Below, piece by piece: positions 36,601-47,440 of a stretch of DNA of 64,000 bases. The translations under genes and the position numbers were made by a program. Under the pieces are notes generated by a model. That model made no database searches. It was not told the DNA's origin and was given only the letters and a program-made list of their open reading frames with translations. Origin of the DNA: Brienomyrus brachyistius (taxonomy: Eukaryota; Chordata; Actinopteri; Osteoglossiformes; Mormyridae); assembly GCF_023856365.1 (NCBI RefSeq), contig NC_064536.1:38990776-39054775 (forward strand), read 5' to 3'. Numbering within the stretch: the stretch's first letter is position 1; every line of letters starts with the position of its first letter.

Positions 36601-36804
36601 TGGGGGTAGGAACTATCAAAAACACACACAGGAGACACTACTCTGGTATTACACTGTTACAACACTCTATTTAAAGCGTAAGAACATAAGTACACACATT
36701 ATGTAACATGATTACACATACAGTATAAGCTGATAACCTGAATGACTGAGCAGACCAGCCCCGCAGCCTCATATCATTGTATGTATTTTATCCCTGTGCC
36801 TTAC

Positions 36805-36990
36805 CTGCCCTGGGAGTGCGCACGCCCCCAGAACGATTGCCGGGATGATCACGTGCTTCTTCCTCTTCTTCCTTTTTCCGGTCCTCGTCAGGAAGGGCGG
36901 CTGCACGCTATCCACAAAGGCAGACAGCGGGAGGACACTCTCAGGCTTATTCGGAGCAAGAGCTTTTGGAGTCGTGAGCGATAAGTCCAT
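36805..36990 (-). CDS. Candidate first coding exon of an unrecognised gene
   Basis: Minus-strand ATG at 36,988-36,990 opens 62 codons ending exactly at a consensus donor GGGCAG|GTAAGG (phase 0). The peptide has a basic patch (TGKRKKRKKH, residues ~37-46) followed by a hydrophobic stretch (VIIPAIVLGACAL). Upstream is 'aaaatggccgccgg' (37,013-37,026), the reverse of a YY1-like GCCATTTT site, a setting common at TATA-less housekeeping promoters. I do not recognise the protein. No second exon is visible between here and 35.6 kb, so this may be the orphaned 5' end of a gene copy. Confidence 0.4.
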
Positions 36991-37012
36991 GAGAAGGAAG
37001 TGTCAAAGAAAC

Positions 37013-37026
37013 AAAATGGCCGCCGG
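37013..37026. promoter_or_regulatory. YY1-like element near a candidate start site
   Basis: The minus strand reads CCGGCGGCCATTTT, containing the GCCATNTT core of YY1 sites. It lies 23 bases upstream of the candidate ATG at 36,990. Confidence 0.35.
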
Positions 37027-37452
37027 TTGACAAATTGTTTTACGGTGCCTGCAGAGTGACGTTTAACCGCTGGTCCTGGGTGTAAGAAGCAGACAGCCAG
37101 CAGCCCCATCCTGGCAGAAGGCACATTACCTCTATTTATTAATCTGTCTTATTTGTGAATAGTATAAAATAATATATTTCTAATTTAAATAAAAGTCGAT
37201 CTCTAGCACCACAGCTCTGGGGCTCTGGCATAGTTCCGGACGCCCCGCTGCAGGCCTCGGTGTTGGGTAAAGTATCTAACTACAATTGTTTAATCAGCGG
37301 GATAAAGTGCCGTAATGGATGTATGACAAATTAGTATAAATTTAAAATCAATAACATTTAATTAATAAAACAATTTAGCTGTATTTTATTAGTTTTATTT
37401 TAAATAAGATGCTCCCAGTTTATTATTAATTTAATAGCTGTAGGAACTAGTG

Positions 37453-37805
37453 AGGGAGCAGCATGGAGGTGCAGTGGTTAGAACTGTTGCCTCACGCCTC
37501 TGAGTCCCGGGTTTGAGCCTCCGCCTGGGTCACATGTGTGTGGAGTTTCTATGTCGTCGTGGGGTTTCCTCCGGGTACTCCGGTTTCCCCCCACAGTCCA
37601 AAAACATGCTGAGGCTAATTGGAGTTGCTAAATTGCCCGTAGGTGTGCATGCGTGAGTGAATGGTGTGTGAGTGTGCCCTACGATGGGCTGGCCACCCAT
37701 CCTAGGTTGTTCCCTGCCTCGTGCTCATTGCTTCTGGGATAGGCTCCGGACCCCCCGCAACCCAGTAGGATAAGCAGTTTGGAAAATGGATGGATGGATG
37801 GATGG
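37453..37805 (+). mobile_element. Full-length tRNA-derived SINE with TGGA tail
   Basis: The plus strand has a tRNA-like head with A-box region 'gtgcagtggttagaac' and B-box-like GGGTTTGAGCCTCC (37,509-37,522). A body follows ('cctccgggtactccggtttc', 'aaaaacatgctgaggctaat', 'gataggctccgga') and then an RTE-like 3' end 'aacccagtaggataagcag' with a TGGA repeat tail. Sharing the 3' end of an RTE LINE is expected for a SINE mobilised by that LINE. Target-site duplications were not evident. A truncated copy in reverse lies at 53,778-53,906. Confidence 0.85.
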
Positions 37806-37934
37806 GATGAAAATAGGGGACTGTCCCCAAAAAGAAGCACAGATCCCCTTCATGAAGGAAACTGTAGGGTTAATTAGTATTTATCTATTTATATTTAAGC
37901 ATAAATGATTCACATGCAGATTTAAATTAATTAC

Positions 37935-38213
37935 TTATGTTTAACAGTAACATGAACTGGAATCTGCAGGTTTCCAGCAGCACACCAATACCAGCCAGTG
38001 TCCTTCCTCTCCAGTCCACTCATTGTCACACTGATGGTTTTATTTTCTGTGTCATCCCTGATCAGGACAGGCCTCCCATCCAAACTCCCAGATCTCTCTG
38101 ATGCACAGGCGCCCCCAATCTTACACCACATCCTATGTCTTTTGTTGTTTCCATAGTAACACTGACACTGTCTCCATCCACACCCGTCACCTCCTGTTTG
38201 TCCACTGACAGCC
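37935..38213 (-). pseudogene. Ig V domain exon of a CD300/pIgR-like receptor (frameshifted)
   Basis: Reads GLSVDKQEVTGVDGDSVSV in one frame, then QCYYGNNKRHRMWCKIGGAC, SLDGRPVLIRDDTENKTISV and ERKDTGWYWCAAG in another. The order (CYYG, MWC, second Cys, RxxxRDD, DTGWYWC) is that of CMRF35/CD300/polymeric Ig receptor V domains, including the extra Cys pair. The frame changes inside the run 'gacagtgtcagtgttactatgg'. Relatives usually have another 'cagtgtc'-type repeat here, so a slippage deletion of about 7 bases is likely. The acceptor TCCTCCAG|GG gives phase 1, matching the leader exons; the donor is weak (CATAA|GTAATT). Confidence 0.8.
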
Positions 38214-38566
38214 CTGGAGGACTTGAACACACAGATAAAACACTCAAAGATTTGCATAGCAATGAAATGTTTATGAATATCAGCCCATTACAACATACAT
38301 ACTGTATGTAAATGTTTGGACAATAAACTGACATTTTTTAACATATTACTTATCATATTTAACCTCATGAAGTCACCCGATTTAGCTGACACTGTTACTT
38401 CTTCCAAGTCTCGTTTATCATGCTGAATTAAATTAAAATGCAGATTTTTTAAATATTAAAACATTTTTTCCTTCAGTGTTTGTGTTAAGGTCCTTACTTT
38501 TTGACTCAGTGACATGTTACATACTGTGCATATCATTGGCTACAGTCTGCAGTACAGACATCTTAC

Positions 38567-38885
38567 CATCAGTGACTGACAGATTAACCTGATCTAAGAG
38601 GCTCCACTGATCTTCACACCACACCAGTACATATCAGAGTCTTCAGCTGTCAGATTGTTGATGGTCACAGTGAAGACTCGCTTCACTGGTCAGGATCATC
38701 TCTGACTCACACTTTACCCTCCTGTGGAGAGTCAGTGTGTACTATGGGAGTACATGACCTCACATTATACCCTCTACACCAGTATTTCACATAAGTTTTA
38801 TATCTGTCACCATAGGAACATGGGATTGTTACAGATCATCCTCTCTGTACACAGACCCATTTCACTGTGGACACACTGTCAGCAC
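38567..38885 (-). pseudogene. Second Ig V domain exon, heavily broken
   Basis: Minus strand, acceptor TTTCCCCACAG|GTGCTGAC and donor GATG|GTAAGA. Translation shows SVTIPCSYGDRYKTYVKYWC, CTPIVHTDSPQEGKV, VRDDPDQ and, in a shifted frame, RVFTVTINNLTAEDSDMYWC. This is the same CD300/pIgR-like V fold (CSYG, KYWC, DSDMYWC). Two TGA stops interrupt the first frame, a frameshift lies between DPDQ and RVFTV, and a TAG follows GAS near the end. Intron phase and spacing fit a tandem V-domain receptor together with the exon at 37,935-38,213. Confidence 0.85.
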
Positions 38886-39186
38886 CTGTGGGGAAAATAA
38901 TTAACTGAATAAGGATTTTCCACCTCATGACATCTCTAAATAATGATGCTTGGTTTGTATAATACTTAGATTAGGTCATGTGTAATTAACAGAACAGTGA
39001 TGATGTATAAAAGTCAAAGACCATCATTTTACTATAAGAACAAGGAAAACAAAACTAGTGTCTGATCTTGGGAAGGGCTTCAGCAGGATGAGGGATCGGG
39101 AATCTGAGCCTGGCAGTGTGTTCTAGGGTCTGAGAGGAAAACCAGGACCTTAAATCCCTAGTAAAAGGCCTAGATGAGGTGAATGA

Positions 39187-39499
39187 ATGGGCTTGTCACT
39201 GTGTGGGATGGCCACACCCCTTCAGTACTATGGCCTTACTTGTAAACATATCCAGTCCTGTGATACAGGCCCTCTCATTTTCCCTCTATACATGCTTCCT
39301 TTGGGCTCTATTTGTGAACGTTATTATGTAAAATATCATTGCTATGCTGGTGATATGCAGCTCTATCTGCCATTAAAACCTGGTGACTGCTGCTCTCTGG
39401 TGGCCCTTTCTAACTGTCTGGAGGATATTAAGAACAGGACAGCAATGACTTTCGTCCAGATTAATGAAAACAAGACAGAGGTAATGAGTTTTGGTCACT
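39187..39499 (+). mobile_element. L2/Rex-type LINE reverse transcriptase fragment, 5' part
   Basis: Contains reverse-transcriptase motifs of CR1/L2/Rex LINEs: GPLIFPLYMLPLG, then HCYAGDMQLYLPL. The second corresponds to the YADD-type catalytic box but with G in place of the first Asp, so it is not active. 'INENKTEVMSFG' follows. The frame is then interrupted by a solo LTR and resumes at 39,788. Confidence 0.85.
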
Positions 39500-39504
39500 G
39501 TTCA

Positions 39505-39782
39505 TGTCATGCCCGGCTCGTCCGCTCCTCGTGTATGCCACGCCCCCTGCCTTCCCACGTGTATTTCCCTGATTGTACCCCGCTGTATCTGATTACTTTG
39601 ATTAGTCTTGTCCTGTTTTAAGTCCTGGTCTTACCTGTGGTCCTCGTCCGTCATTGATGTCTGTTGCCGTCCTGTATTCCCTGCCCCGGATTGCTCCTAA
39701 TAAACCCCCGTTTTCCCGTATCCTGCTTGCCTGCCTGCTCCTTGCTCGCTCTGCCCGCTTCGCCTGACCGTATCCCGTGACA
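39505..39782 (+). mobile_element. Solo LTR inserted in the LINE
   Basis: A 278-bp element beginning TGTCATGCCC and ending CCCGTGACA, so it has TGTCA...TGACA terminal inverted ends. It is flanked by a 5-bp duplication GTTCA (39,500-39,504 and 39,783-39,787). A polyadenylation signal AATAAA lies at 39,699-39,704. A 5-bp duplication and TG...CA ends suit a Gypsy-type LTR retrotransposon reduced to one LTR by recombination. It interrupts the LINE between 'gagttttggtcact' and 'catgatctcagag'. Confidence 0.9.
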
Positions 39783-39787
39783 GTTCA

Positions 39788-40518
39788 TGATCTCAGAGAA
39801 CAATTAGGGCCTCATTCAGAAAACTTCCAGTCACATACTAAAAATCTTGGTGTCATCTTTGATTCATCACTGAGTTTGATAAACAAATAAATGCTGTTGT
39901 GAAGGGGTGTTTCTGTCAGCTGAGTTCAATAGCCTGGCTTAAACCACACCTTTCAGCCAAAGACCTGGAGAGTTACTCCTGCTTTTATCCTGATTGGGTT
40001 ACTGCCGTTCTCTGTACCCAGGTTTACCAGAAGCATCTTTATTCTGACTACACCTTGTTCAAAACGGTGCTACCAGGCTCTCAACAAAATATAGACACCA
40101 AATTTCCCCTGTGTTGGCCGCATTGCATTGGCTACCTGTTAAGTTTTGAGAATTTCTGAGAATACAGTTTAAAGATTTCTTATTTCTTTCTAAGGCGATA
40201 CATGGCATAGGTCCCCAGTCTGTCTCGGAGCTAATTCAGCCTTACACCGCTTCTTATTAGATGCATCTCTGTACTGACCCTGCACACACAGGAACACATT
40301 TTATTTATCTATTTAATCTGACTATTCTGCTTTGCACATCATGTATTTAACATTTATAGTGATTTTATATTCATTACTAGATTATTGTATAACTTTTGCA
40401 CTGTTTTTTAACTTGGTTGTTGCTTAGTCTTGTTTTTCCATGGAGCACCATTATACCAAAAAGAATTCCTTGTAGGGTCAACCTACTTGGCAATAAACCA
40501 CAGTCTGATTCTGATTAT
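39788..40518 (+). mobile_element. L2/Rex-type LINE, 3' part and tail
   Basis: Continues the interrupted LINE: NLGVIFDSSL, then INAVVKGCFCQLSSIAWLKP, HLSAKDLE and an ALHWLPV-like block, in several frames. A 3' untranslated stretch follows, ending in 'ttctgattctgatta', the kind of short repeat tail seen in CR1/L2-type LINEs. Dead copy. Confidence 0.8.
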
Positions 40519-40519
40519 T

Positions 40520-41510
40520 TTTTGTGTAACATTGGCCAATGTCTCTACTTTTACTATATATTTATATTATTTTGACCTACAGCACTTTTAAATGTGCTAT
40601 AGAAATAAAAATGATTCAACTTGATATAGAAACGTATTTCAAGTCATCCATCTTGCCTACAGGGGGTTGCGGTGTGACCCCTGGTGGACAAATTATGCAG
40701 CAACAGCACTCATATCATGGTTGAAAGTTCTGTCTTCAGTCTCTCTGTTCCTTTTTAATTATCATCAATTGGCCATTATAAACCAAATGCTGTTAGCGAT
40801 TTGTCACAGACTCCTGGATTAATTAATTAAAATATTCATGATGAATAAAGAAGATGAATTGGCGCTAATGTGTATTTTTACTGTGTTATTGATAAGATAA
40901 ATATTACAGTACACGGATCGCTCTGGTGTCTCAGAAATTGTCTCAATTTTTTCATACCAATTTTTCATTAGTACAGTAGTGCTTGCAGTTCACAAATGCT
41001 TTGGCCTACAAACAATTTGGTTCGCAAAAACAAAATTTGGTCAATGAACAAACTCGACCAGATTCCTTTTTTTATACTAGTGTAACACCGGCGGGGCGCA
41101 TATCCCAGCATACCCCGCGTACAATTGTAAATAGAAAGACCACGACAGGCACCCAACAAGCACCGAACCCAAATACACAGATGGGAAACACAATGTTGTC
41201 AGAAGCTGAACTGCAAAATGCAGGTATGCAAGCAGGTCCTCAGGGTTGTCACACATGTTTTTGTGAGGTGTACACTGTTGGTTGCTTGAGCCCCTGGATG
41301 AGACACTGGTCAGTACCCTGAAGAATCGCTGTGGGCAGTGTGAGGACTTCTGCCCTCTCAGTTAAACAATAGGCGCAGGGACTGAGTCAAATGAGTCTCT
41401 CTGCATCCTGCTTAATGATATCAAGGGGTTGTGTAGGCGTGTCTGTGCTCACATGGCTCTATCAGTACAGAGTGAACTGGCCAGGGATCAGTTTATCTAG
41501 ACACTTAACC
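40520..41510. other. Unclassified repeats, no gene
   Basis: AT-rich to 40,970. 40,975-41,070 resembles a DNA-transposon end (cagtagtgcttgcagttcac) without a matching partner that I could find. No gene supported. Confidence 0.4.
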
Positions 41511-41519
41511 CCAGATAGC

Positions 41520-42310
41520 TCACATTCAGACACAGTCAACCCCTCTGCGTCCCTAGATGAGGCCCTGGAACTGGCTTTGGAGAGAGAAATTGTGGGCAGC
41601 GAGGTGGCGGGGAACGAGGCGGGAGAAATCAACCAAGCTGTAAACGCCAAAGGGCTTGGAGGACTCAGGCCCTCAGGTTTACTTCCCGGATGCAAGACTG
41701 CCTGTAGGCTGACAGGCAGCAGCACCCCCCCATCCCTCAGTCCTCAGACAGTGTCCCAAGTTCACCACCACCCAGGGTTCCGCCAAGGGCACGCATAGCC
41801 GGGAAGATGTGGGCCAACAAGGTTAATTTCCTGAACTTCCTTGGTGACACCGGGGAGGTGGCCCTGCTGCCACCTGCTGCAGAGGTGGTGACTACGGATT
41901 GGACTCACAGAGGCAACTTCTGTCACATACCCACCATAGTGATGTGAGTCGCATGTACTGCCCTAGTCCATACAGGTTCCACTGCAACCCTGGTGAGACC
42001 AGACACTGTCTAGAACTGACATTGGTGCAGGTGAGAACAATGACTGGTGACCTGGCCCCTTTAAGAGGGACGGGGTTGTTCCCTTTTGACATGGGGGTTT
42101 AGTTGTGAATAGTAACTATGTGGATGGCTGACATGCTCGATCCCTCCATCCTGGGCCTGAATTTCCCCCGGAGCACGGCATGTGTGCTGGACTTTGGGCA
42201 CAACATGCTGAGATTCCCTGCGGTCCATGTGTACAGTGGGGCCGCTGGCCCCGCAGCCTCTGCAGCTGACTGCCCACCCCTTACTGCCACTGGGCCTGTA
42301 CCTCCACATC
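41520..42310 (+). mobile_element. Gypsy-type LTR retrotransposon remnant (gag end and protease)
   Basis: 41,550-41,640 encodes SLDEALELALEREIVG, typical of the end of a Gypsy gag region. 41,980-42,210, read across frames, gives ATLVRPDTV, VRTMTGDLAPLRG and MADMLDPSILGLNFPRSTAC. The last matches the C-terminal half of a retroviral-type aspartic protease (the ILGLDFL motif). The active-site Asp segment and the reverse transcriptase are not recognisable, and several stops and shifts are present. An old, inactive fragment. Confidence 0.7.
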
Positions 42311-42679
42311 AGCTAGAGATCCCTTCCTCTGCTACAGTCACATGGGCCCCTGAGCCCACATGTGTCCCCTCCAGTGTAGCGCTGCAGCCTCACTCACTTC
42401 ACTGGAGTCTAACGGGGTTTATCAGAGCGACTTACCTGAATCTGCCATTGGAGGAGCCCATGATGACCACACGGTTGCCCTTGTGCCACTGCAATCCCAC
42501 TGCCCTGGTCCTCTACCTCACACCATTGATCCCCTGCCCCACCCATACGGTTGTGTGCCTGTGTTTGCAACCTCCTCCTGCACTGAGCCTCTTGCCACCA
42601 GCACAGAACCAGTCAAGGCTGACCAGTGAAGCTCAGTGGTGGGTGCTGAGCGGCCATTACAGAAGTTTAATTATTTAAT

Positions 42680-43315
42680 TTACAGTAATACACATGTTTC
42701 CAACCATTAAAAACATTATCCAGACTTAAAGTCACTTGAATAAAAATATTTAAAAACTTGTTAGCATTTCAATATAGTATCTGGTTGGACTGTGTACTTC
42801 CTCTTTGTTTACATGGATAACATAACACTCACAGTACAAAGTATGCTGTCCTCAGCATTCGCATCTCCGCAACATTCCAAAGATCCATCATAGGCCTTTA
42901 TTCTAAAAACAAGCTAAAATGGTCACTGAGAACCTTTGCGTCCATTGATTTCCATCAGCTGTGTGTGGAAAGTTCGAAAGAATTTCTGAGGCTACTGAAC
43001 AGAGCCAGGGTTGCCAGCTCTCACCCATCTGGTGTGACACTCACGCCTTCAGACTCTCACGCTCACGCAAGAAATCTTATTAAATCTTAGGGCAAATCTA
43101 TATTATTTCATTATAAACCTAAAATTCGCTATATCAAAAGCACTGGGGTACTTTGAAAACCCTACAAACTATTTACAAGGTAATAAAACTGTTACGTACA
43201 TGTAAATTTGTGTGCATACTTGTTTCAAACTGGGAATCTTATGCCAGCCAGCTAAACAAATTTGACAACCCTGCTACAGGCCTCTCTGTTCAGTTTTCGC
43301 TGAATGCTAAGGCTT
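42680..43315. other. Dispersed repeat-like sequence
   Basis: No gene. 43,005-43,080 ('agggttgccagctctcaccc', 'tgacactcacgccttcagac') resembles a repeat common in fish genomes; I cannot name its class. Confidence 0.4.
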
Positions 43316-43439
43316 CCCAGGCAAGCTACTGACCCTCCAAATTTCACAGACCTCTCGGCCACCCAGTAATCTGTAACTTTAGTGCTGAAAGCTCGACAGT
43401 GAGTGTATCATGTGAGGCAGCTGTGAAAATACAGACTCT

Positions 43440-43965
43440 CCTCTGTGCTACAAAAAACCTTCTACAGCGGCAATGTGGGATCTGTGCTCTCCGGGAGCAT
43501 AACTGCTTGTTACGGCAGCTCCAGCTCTGAAGGCCGCCGAGTCCCACTAAGGGTGATACGATGCACCCAGAGAATCACCAGGACAGAACTGCCGCCCTGC
43601 ATAAGTCCCCGGAGCCTTATGGCCGGGACTGAGAGGCCGAGGAGAAGCTTCTACCCCCAGGCCCGTAGGATCATTAACATCACAGATTAAAAGCTAAAAT
43701 ATGCTATAACTACAATCTGTACTTTAAACATTTCTACATATTTTTTATACATTTTCATCTTTACTTTTTATATACCTTTTATTGTTATATATTCTTATTA
43801 TCTTTCTGTAGTTTCAGTACTTCTTTTGTTAATTCACGTTGTTTAATTTTGATGTCCTTTTACTAGTGTGTTTATTACTGGACTGGAGTAACGACAATTT
43901 CATTTCACTGCCAGTGTACCACTACATTTGTATGACAAATAAAAATTTTGAATTTATTGTGTTAC
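43440..43965 (+). mobile_element. L2/Rex-type LINE C-terminus and 3' end
   Basis: Encodes KTFYSGNVGSVLSGSITACY, GRRVPLRVIRCTQRITRTEL and RRSFYPQARRIIN. These are the conserved C-terminal blocks of L2/Rex-type ORF2 (FYxxxxxSxLxxxIxxWYG; LQRVIxTAxRITGxxLP; SFxPQAxRLLN), with the middle deleted. An AT-rich 3' region follows to 'gacaaataaaaattttg', next to the Tc1 element. Confidence 0.75.
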
Positions 43966-43972
43966 CCCCACC

Positions 43973-45340
43973 ACATTATTTAATGTGTTCCTCATGAATT
44001 TCAATTTTTTTTCTCAAAATAAACACGTATTCCAATTTTGGTTCTTGCAACACATTTCCAAAAAAATTGGGACAGGAGCAATTTAGGGCCAGTAGTGAGG
44101 TAAATTGGTTAAATAATGATGTGATTTGAAACAGGTGATGTCAACAGGTGATTGTAATTATGATTTGGTACAAAAGCAGCACAAATACATGAGAAAATTA
44201 TTGAAATGTTTAAAAACAATATTCCTCAAAGAGGAATATTCCTGTTGAAGGAATCTGAAGGAATTTCAGTGCGTAAAGGACAAGGACGCAAGCCTAAGTT
44301 GAACTACCGTGATCACCGATCCCTCAGGCGGCACTGCATCAAGAATCGTCATTCATCTATAAGCGATATGACCACATATGACTACTTTGGCAAACCTTTG
44401 TCAAGTACCACAGTACGTAGTTACATCCACAAATGCCAGTTAAAACTGTACTGTGCCAAAAGCAAGCCCCATCTTAACAGTGTCCAGAAGCGCCGTCGGC
44501 TTCTCTGGGCTCAGAACGCATCTAAGTTGGACCATCACACAGTGGAAACGTGTACTGTGGTGAGATGAAACAGTATTTCAGGTATTTTTTGTGAGAAATG
44601 GATGCCGTGTGCTCCAGACCAAAGAAGAAAAGGATCACCCACACTGTTACCAGCAATAAGTCCAAAAGCCAGGGTCTGTCATGGTATGGGGTTGTGTCAG
44701 TGCCCTTGGCAAAGGTAACTTGCAGTTCTGTGATGGCACCGTTAATGCTGAAAAGTACATAGAGATTTTGGAGCACAATATGTTACCTTCAAGAAGACAT
44801 TTTTTCCAGGGACGCCCATGCATTTTTCAACAAACAATGCGAAACCACATTCTGCACACATTACAAAGTCCTGGCTGCGGAGGAAGAGGGTATGGGTACT
44901 TGACTGCCTGCAGTCCCGACCTGTCTCCAGTAGAGAATGTGTGGTGCATTTTGAAGCGCAATATGTGACAACGAAGACCCCGTACTGTTGTCCGCCTTAA
45001 GACTTGTTTGCAGGAAGAATGGGACAAAATTACACCTGAAACACTACATCACTTGGTGTCTTCAGTCCCTAAATGTCTTTTAAGTGTTGTGAAAAGGAAT
45101 GGCAACATTACAAAGTAGTAAATGCTTTACTGTCCCAACCTTTTTTTGAAATGTGTTCTAAGAACCAAAATTGGAATACGTGTTTGAAAAGAACAGTGAA
45201 ATTCACGAGGAACACATTAAATAATGTGCTGTTGTATTGTTTTCAATGTAATACAGGTCAAAGATAATTTAACAAAGTGCTGTTTTCAGTTTGATTTTCA
45301 TTTTACATACCATCCCAACTTTTTCTGATTTGCGGTTGTA
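43973..45340 (+). mobile_element. Tc1-like transposon, inactive, long inverted repeats
   Basis: Inverted repeats of about 100 bp at 43,973-44,075 and 45,130-45,228 share 'cattatttaatgtgttcctc', 'acacgtattccaattttgg' and 'gggacag'. The right end continues to 'gcggttgta' at 45,340 with no left counterpart, so the left terminus seems truncated where it meets a LINE 3' end. The transposase is described separately. Confidence 0.85.
44206..44968 (+). pseudogene. Tc1-like transposase, frameshifted
   Basis: 44,206-44,568 encodes the DNA-binding half: GRKPKLNYRDHRSLRRHCIK, SSTTVRSYIHKCQLKLYCAK, NSVQKRRRLLWAQ. After a stop, the catalytic half is scattered over frames: SDET-like first Asp near 44,563, MVWGCVSALGKGNLQF (44,681 on), then RPCIFQQ. 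At the second catalytic Asp (normally QQDNAKPH) one base is missing at about 44,832, so the frame leaves with TMRNH while DNAKPH's remainder (NAKPHSAH) sits in the next frame. The Glu block appears as CSPDLSPVENVWCILKRN. Not functional. Confidence 0.85.
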
Positions 45341-45344
45341 AAAT

Positions 45345-45630
45345 GTGAACACAAAAGCTTTTGTGTGAACATTATAAAACAGATTAATTCGTATTAAACA
45401 ATTTGAAAGACATAGACATCTAATATGTGTGTGTCTGTGAGAGAGAGCATTTCAATTAATGCCTACAGTTCAATATTTGTTATATGTGCTGAATTTCATG
45501 GTCATCATTTTGGAAAAAAAGCTACCTAAACCATACAGGACTTAGAAATGGGTTAAAACTGACAGGACGATACCAGATATTAAATTGTATAGTTAGGATG
45601 AATGTACTGTTAAACATCAGCACCATTGGA
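45345..45630. other. AT-rich spacer
   Basis: Short GT/GA run at 45,424-45,447; otherwise nothing recognised. Confidence 0.5.
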
Positions 45631-45631
45631 G

Positions 45632-46075
45632 GAGTCATGCATGGTGAGGCAGGGGGATATCTGTACATTAATGGGCGATGCATTACTGGGGATCTTTGGA
45701 CCTGTTACAGTCGTCATCAACATTAAAAAAAACATTTCCATTTCCACTGCGTGAAAAAACAAATTGCACCCTATTTATAGAGTGGGAGACTACTTTTTGC
45801 AAGGATTTATATCTCCTTAAATTACTTCTTCACAGATAAGCACCAGAATGTTCTTTTCCCAGATGGTAGTAGGGACAAAATCTCCTACCACTGATAATTC
45901 TGATCATACACAAATTTTTATTTTTCTGAGTCTAGCCATTTTACCTTATCAAAAATAACCAGTAAATCCTATTATTATCCTGCTACCCCCACTCTACCAA
46001 AACTCATGAAATGATATGATACATTTGGAGAAGGAAGATTTCTAATTGATCCTTTATACTCACCCACCAGACCAG
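45632..46075. repeat. Segmental duplication, copy 1, left segment
   Basis: Closely matches 58,803-59,263: both start 'gtcatgcatgg', contain 'gggcgatgcattactgggga' and 'gagtgggagactactttttg', and end 'cagaccagtat'. Differences are scattered substitutions and a few small indels. No coding sequence recognised. Confidence 0.9.
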
Positions 46076-46079
46076 TATA

Positions 46080-47440
46080 AGAAGCTGTACGATGTAAAGC
46101 CTCTTTAAATGGGTACAGACTACTTTCGTTTATTGTAATAAGTATCTTATAAATTTGACTTTACACTTTTGCATGGTATTGATAGATTTTGAGTTAATTA
46201 CTTAACACAATTCTTATTAAAATTGTTCATTATAGAACCTGAATGTCTCAAGGTAGCACATTAGTACAAAAAAACGCTGTATGATGTATTATTGTAGCAG
46301 TCAGATGTTATTTTAACCAATGTACAGGTTTACCTTTAATTTAATTCCACAAACATAATCAAAATCACTTGTGAAAAAGACATTTAGTCATTTACTAAGG
46401 CAGATACAACCTGTGGAAGCACAGCTAAAAGCATACCATCAGCCATTACAGAGTGACCCATTCTCTTTGTAACTGAGTAATCACAACTAAGTGCAATTAA
46501 CTAAAATGAAACTGTACACAGAAACAGTAAAGGCAAAGGTAATTTATTATGACGAAATGCTTCCAAAATGCCCAGTGTGCTTCAGCGTTTCTCCTTTTCT
46601 CCAGTCGTCGACAGGTCCTGTATTTATTAGGTGATCTGTGATGTAGGAGATCTTGAGAATGGCTACTGCTCCAAGGATGATTGGCAGGTGGCTTTTCCCA
46701 GAAACAGCGGGCTGGAAATGTGTGGGATCTGGAGTGAAGATAGAAACAGAGGAAGAGTAAAAGCAGAGGGTGTGGGGGGGGGGAATAAGACTGCAGGACA
46801 CGTTAAAGTCTATAGTAACACAGGTGACCTGGACTACATGCCCATCACTCCCCACATGCCCGTTTCCCTCGTCTTCCCTGTGGTGTGGTGCTAATGAGCT
46901 ACATCTATTTCTCGTTTAATCCTGCCTCCCGTTTCAGCCCTTGTGTGGATGATCCCAGGTCCCTCTCGTCTGCTCCTCATCTGTGGTGCATATAGTGCCT
47001 CTTCGTCCTGTGCTCCCCAGTCCAGTCATTGTATTGTTACGTGTGCGATCCTGCTGTATAGGATCAATCCTGCTGATCCTGTGTTTCCCCCCTGCTCTCC
47101 CAGCCTGGTTTTGACCCCTCATGGTCTGTTTCCTTTTGCCTTTTGCATTGTGTTTTTATTAGAATAAAATCCCCTTCGTTTTCCCCGACGCCTGCCTTTA
47201 CCTGCATCCTTCCAGAACCTTGACAATATCCTTAATGAGAGATATGGTGCTTAATAAATAGACAATACATTAAACACAAATACATAATAAGGCTAATAAT
47301 ATTTATGTGTGTGTCGTTTAAAAGAAATTAAATCAAATTTACTTACCTGGTGACACTGGTAACTCTGAACATAAAACTAAAAAGATCATTTTAAAATTGT
47401 ATTCAATTTTGCTGTGAATAAGCATTAACAATTATTTTTT
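46080..47440. other. Region unique to duplication copy 1; weak exon and LTR candidates
   Basis: 46,625-46,711 on the minus strand follows an acceptor-like CATTTCCAG and reads PAVSGKSHLPIILGAVAILK, which could be a decayed receptor transmembrane exon. There is no charged or otherwise diagnostic residue to prove it. 46,870-47,226 resembles an LTR in composition (AATAAA at about 47,164, ending CTTGACA), but no duplication was found. The remainder is AT-rich. Confidence 0.3.

Noticed and set aside
42118..42678. 186-codon frame as a cellular gene
   Set aside because: Its start matches a Gypsy aspartic protease segment and the rest is Pro/Leu-rich without a recognised domain, so it is treated as a retrotransposon remnant.
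46625..46711. Transmembrane exon of the Ig receptor
   Set aside because: The hydrophobic stretch is short and interrupted, no donor is clear, and it lies far upstream of the tail exons; kept only as a weak remark.
46870..47226. A second solo LTR
   Set aside because: It has LTR-like composition and an AATAAA, but I could not find matching ends or a target duplication.
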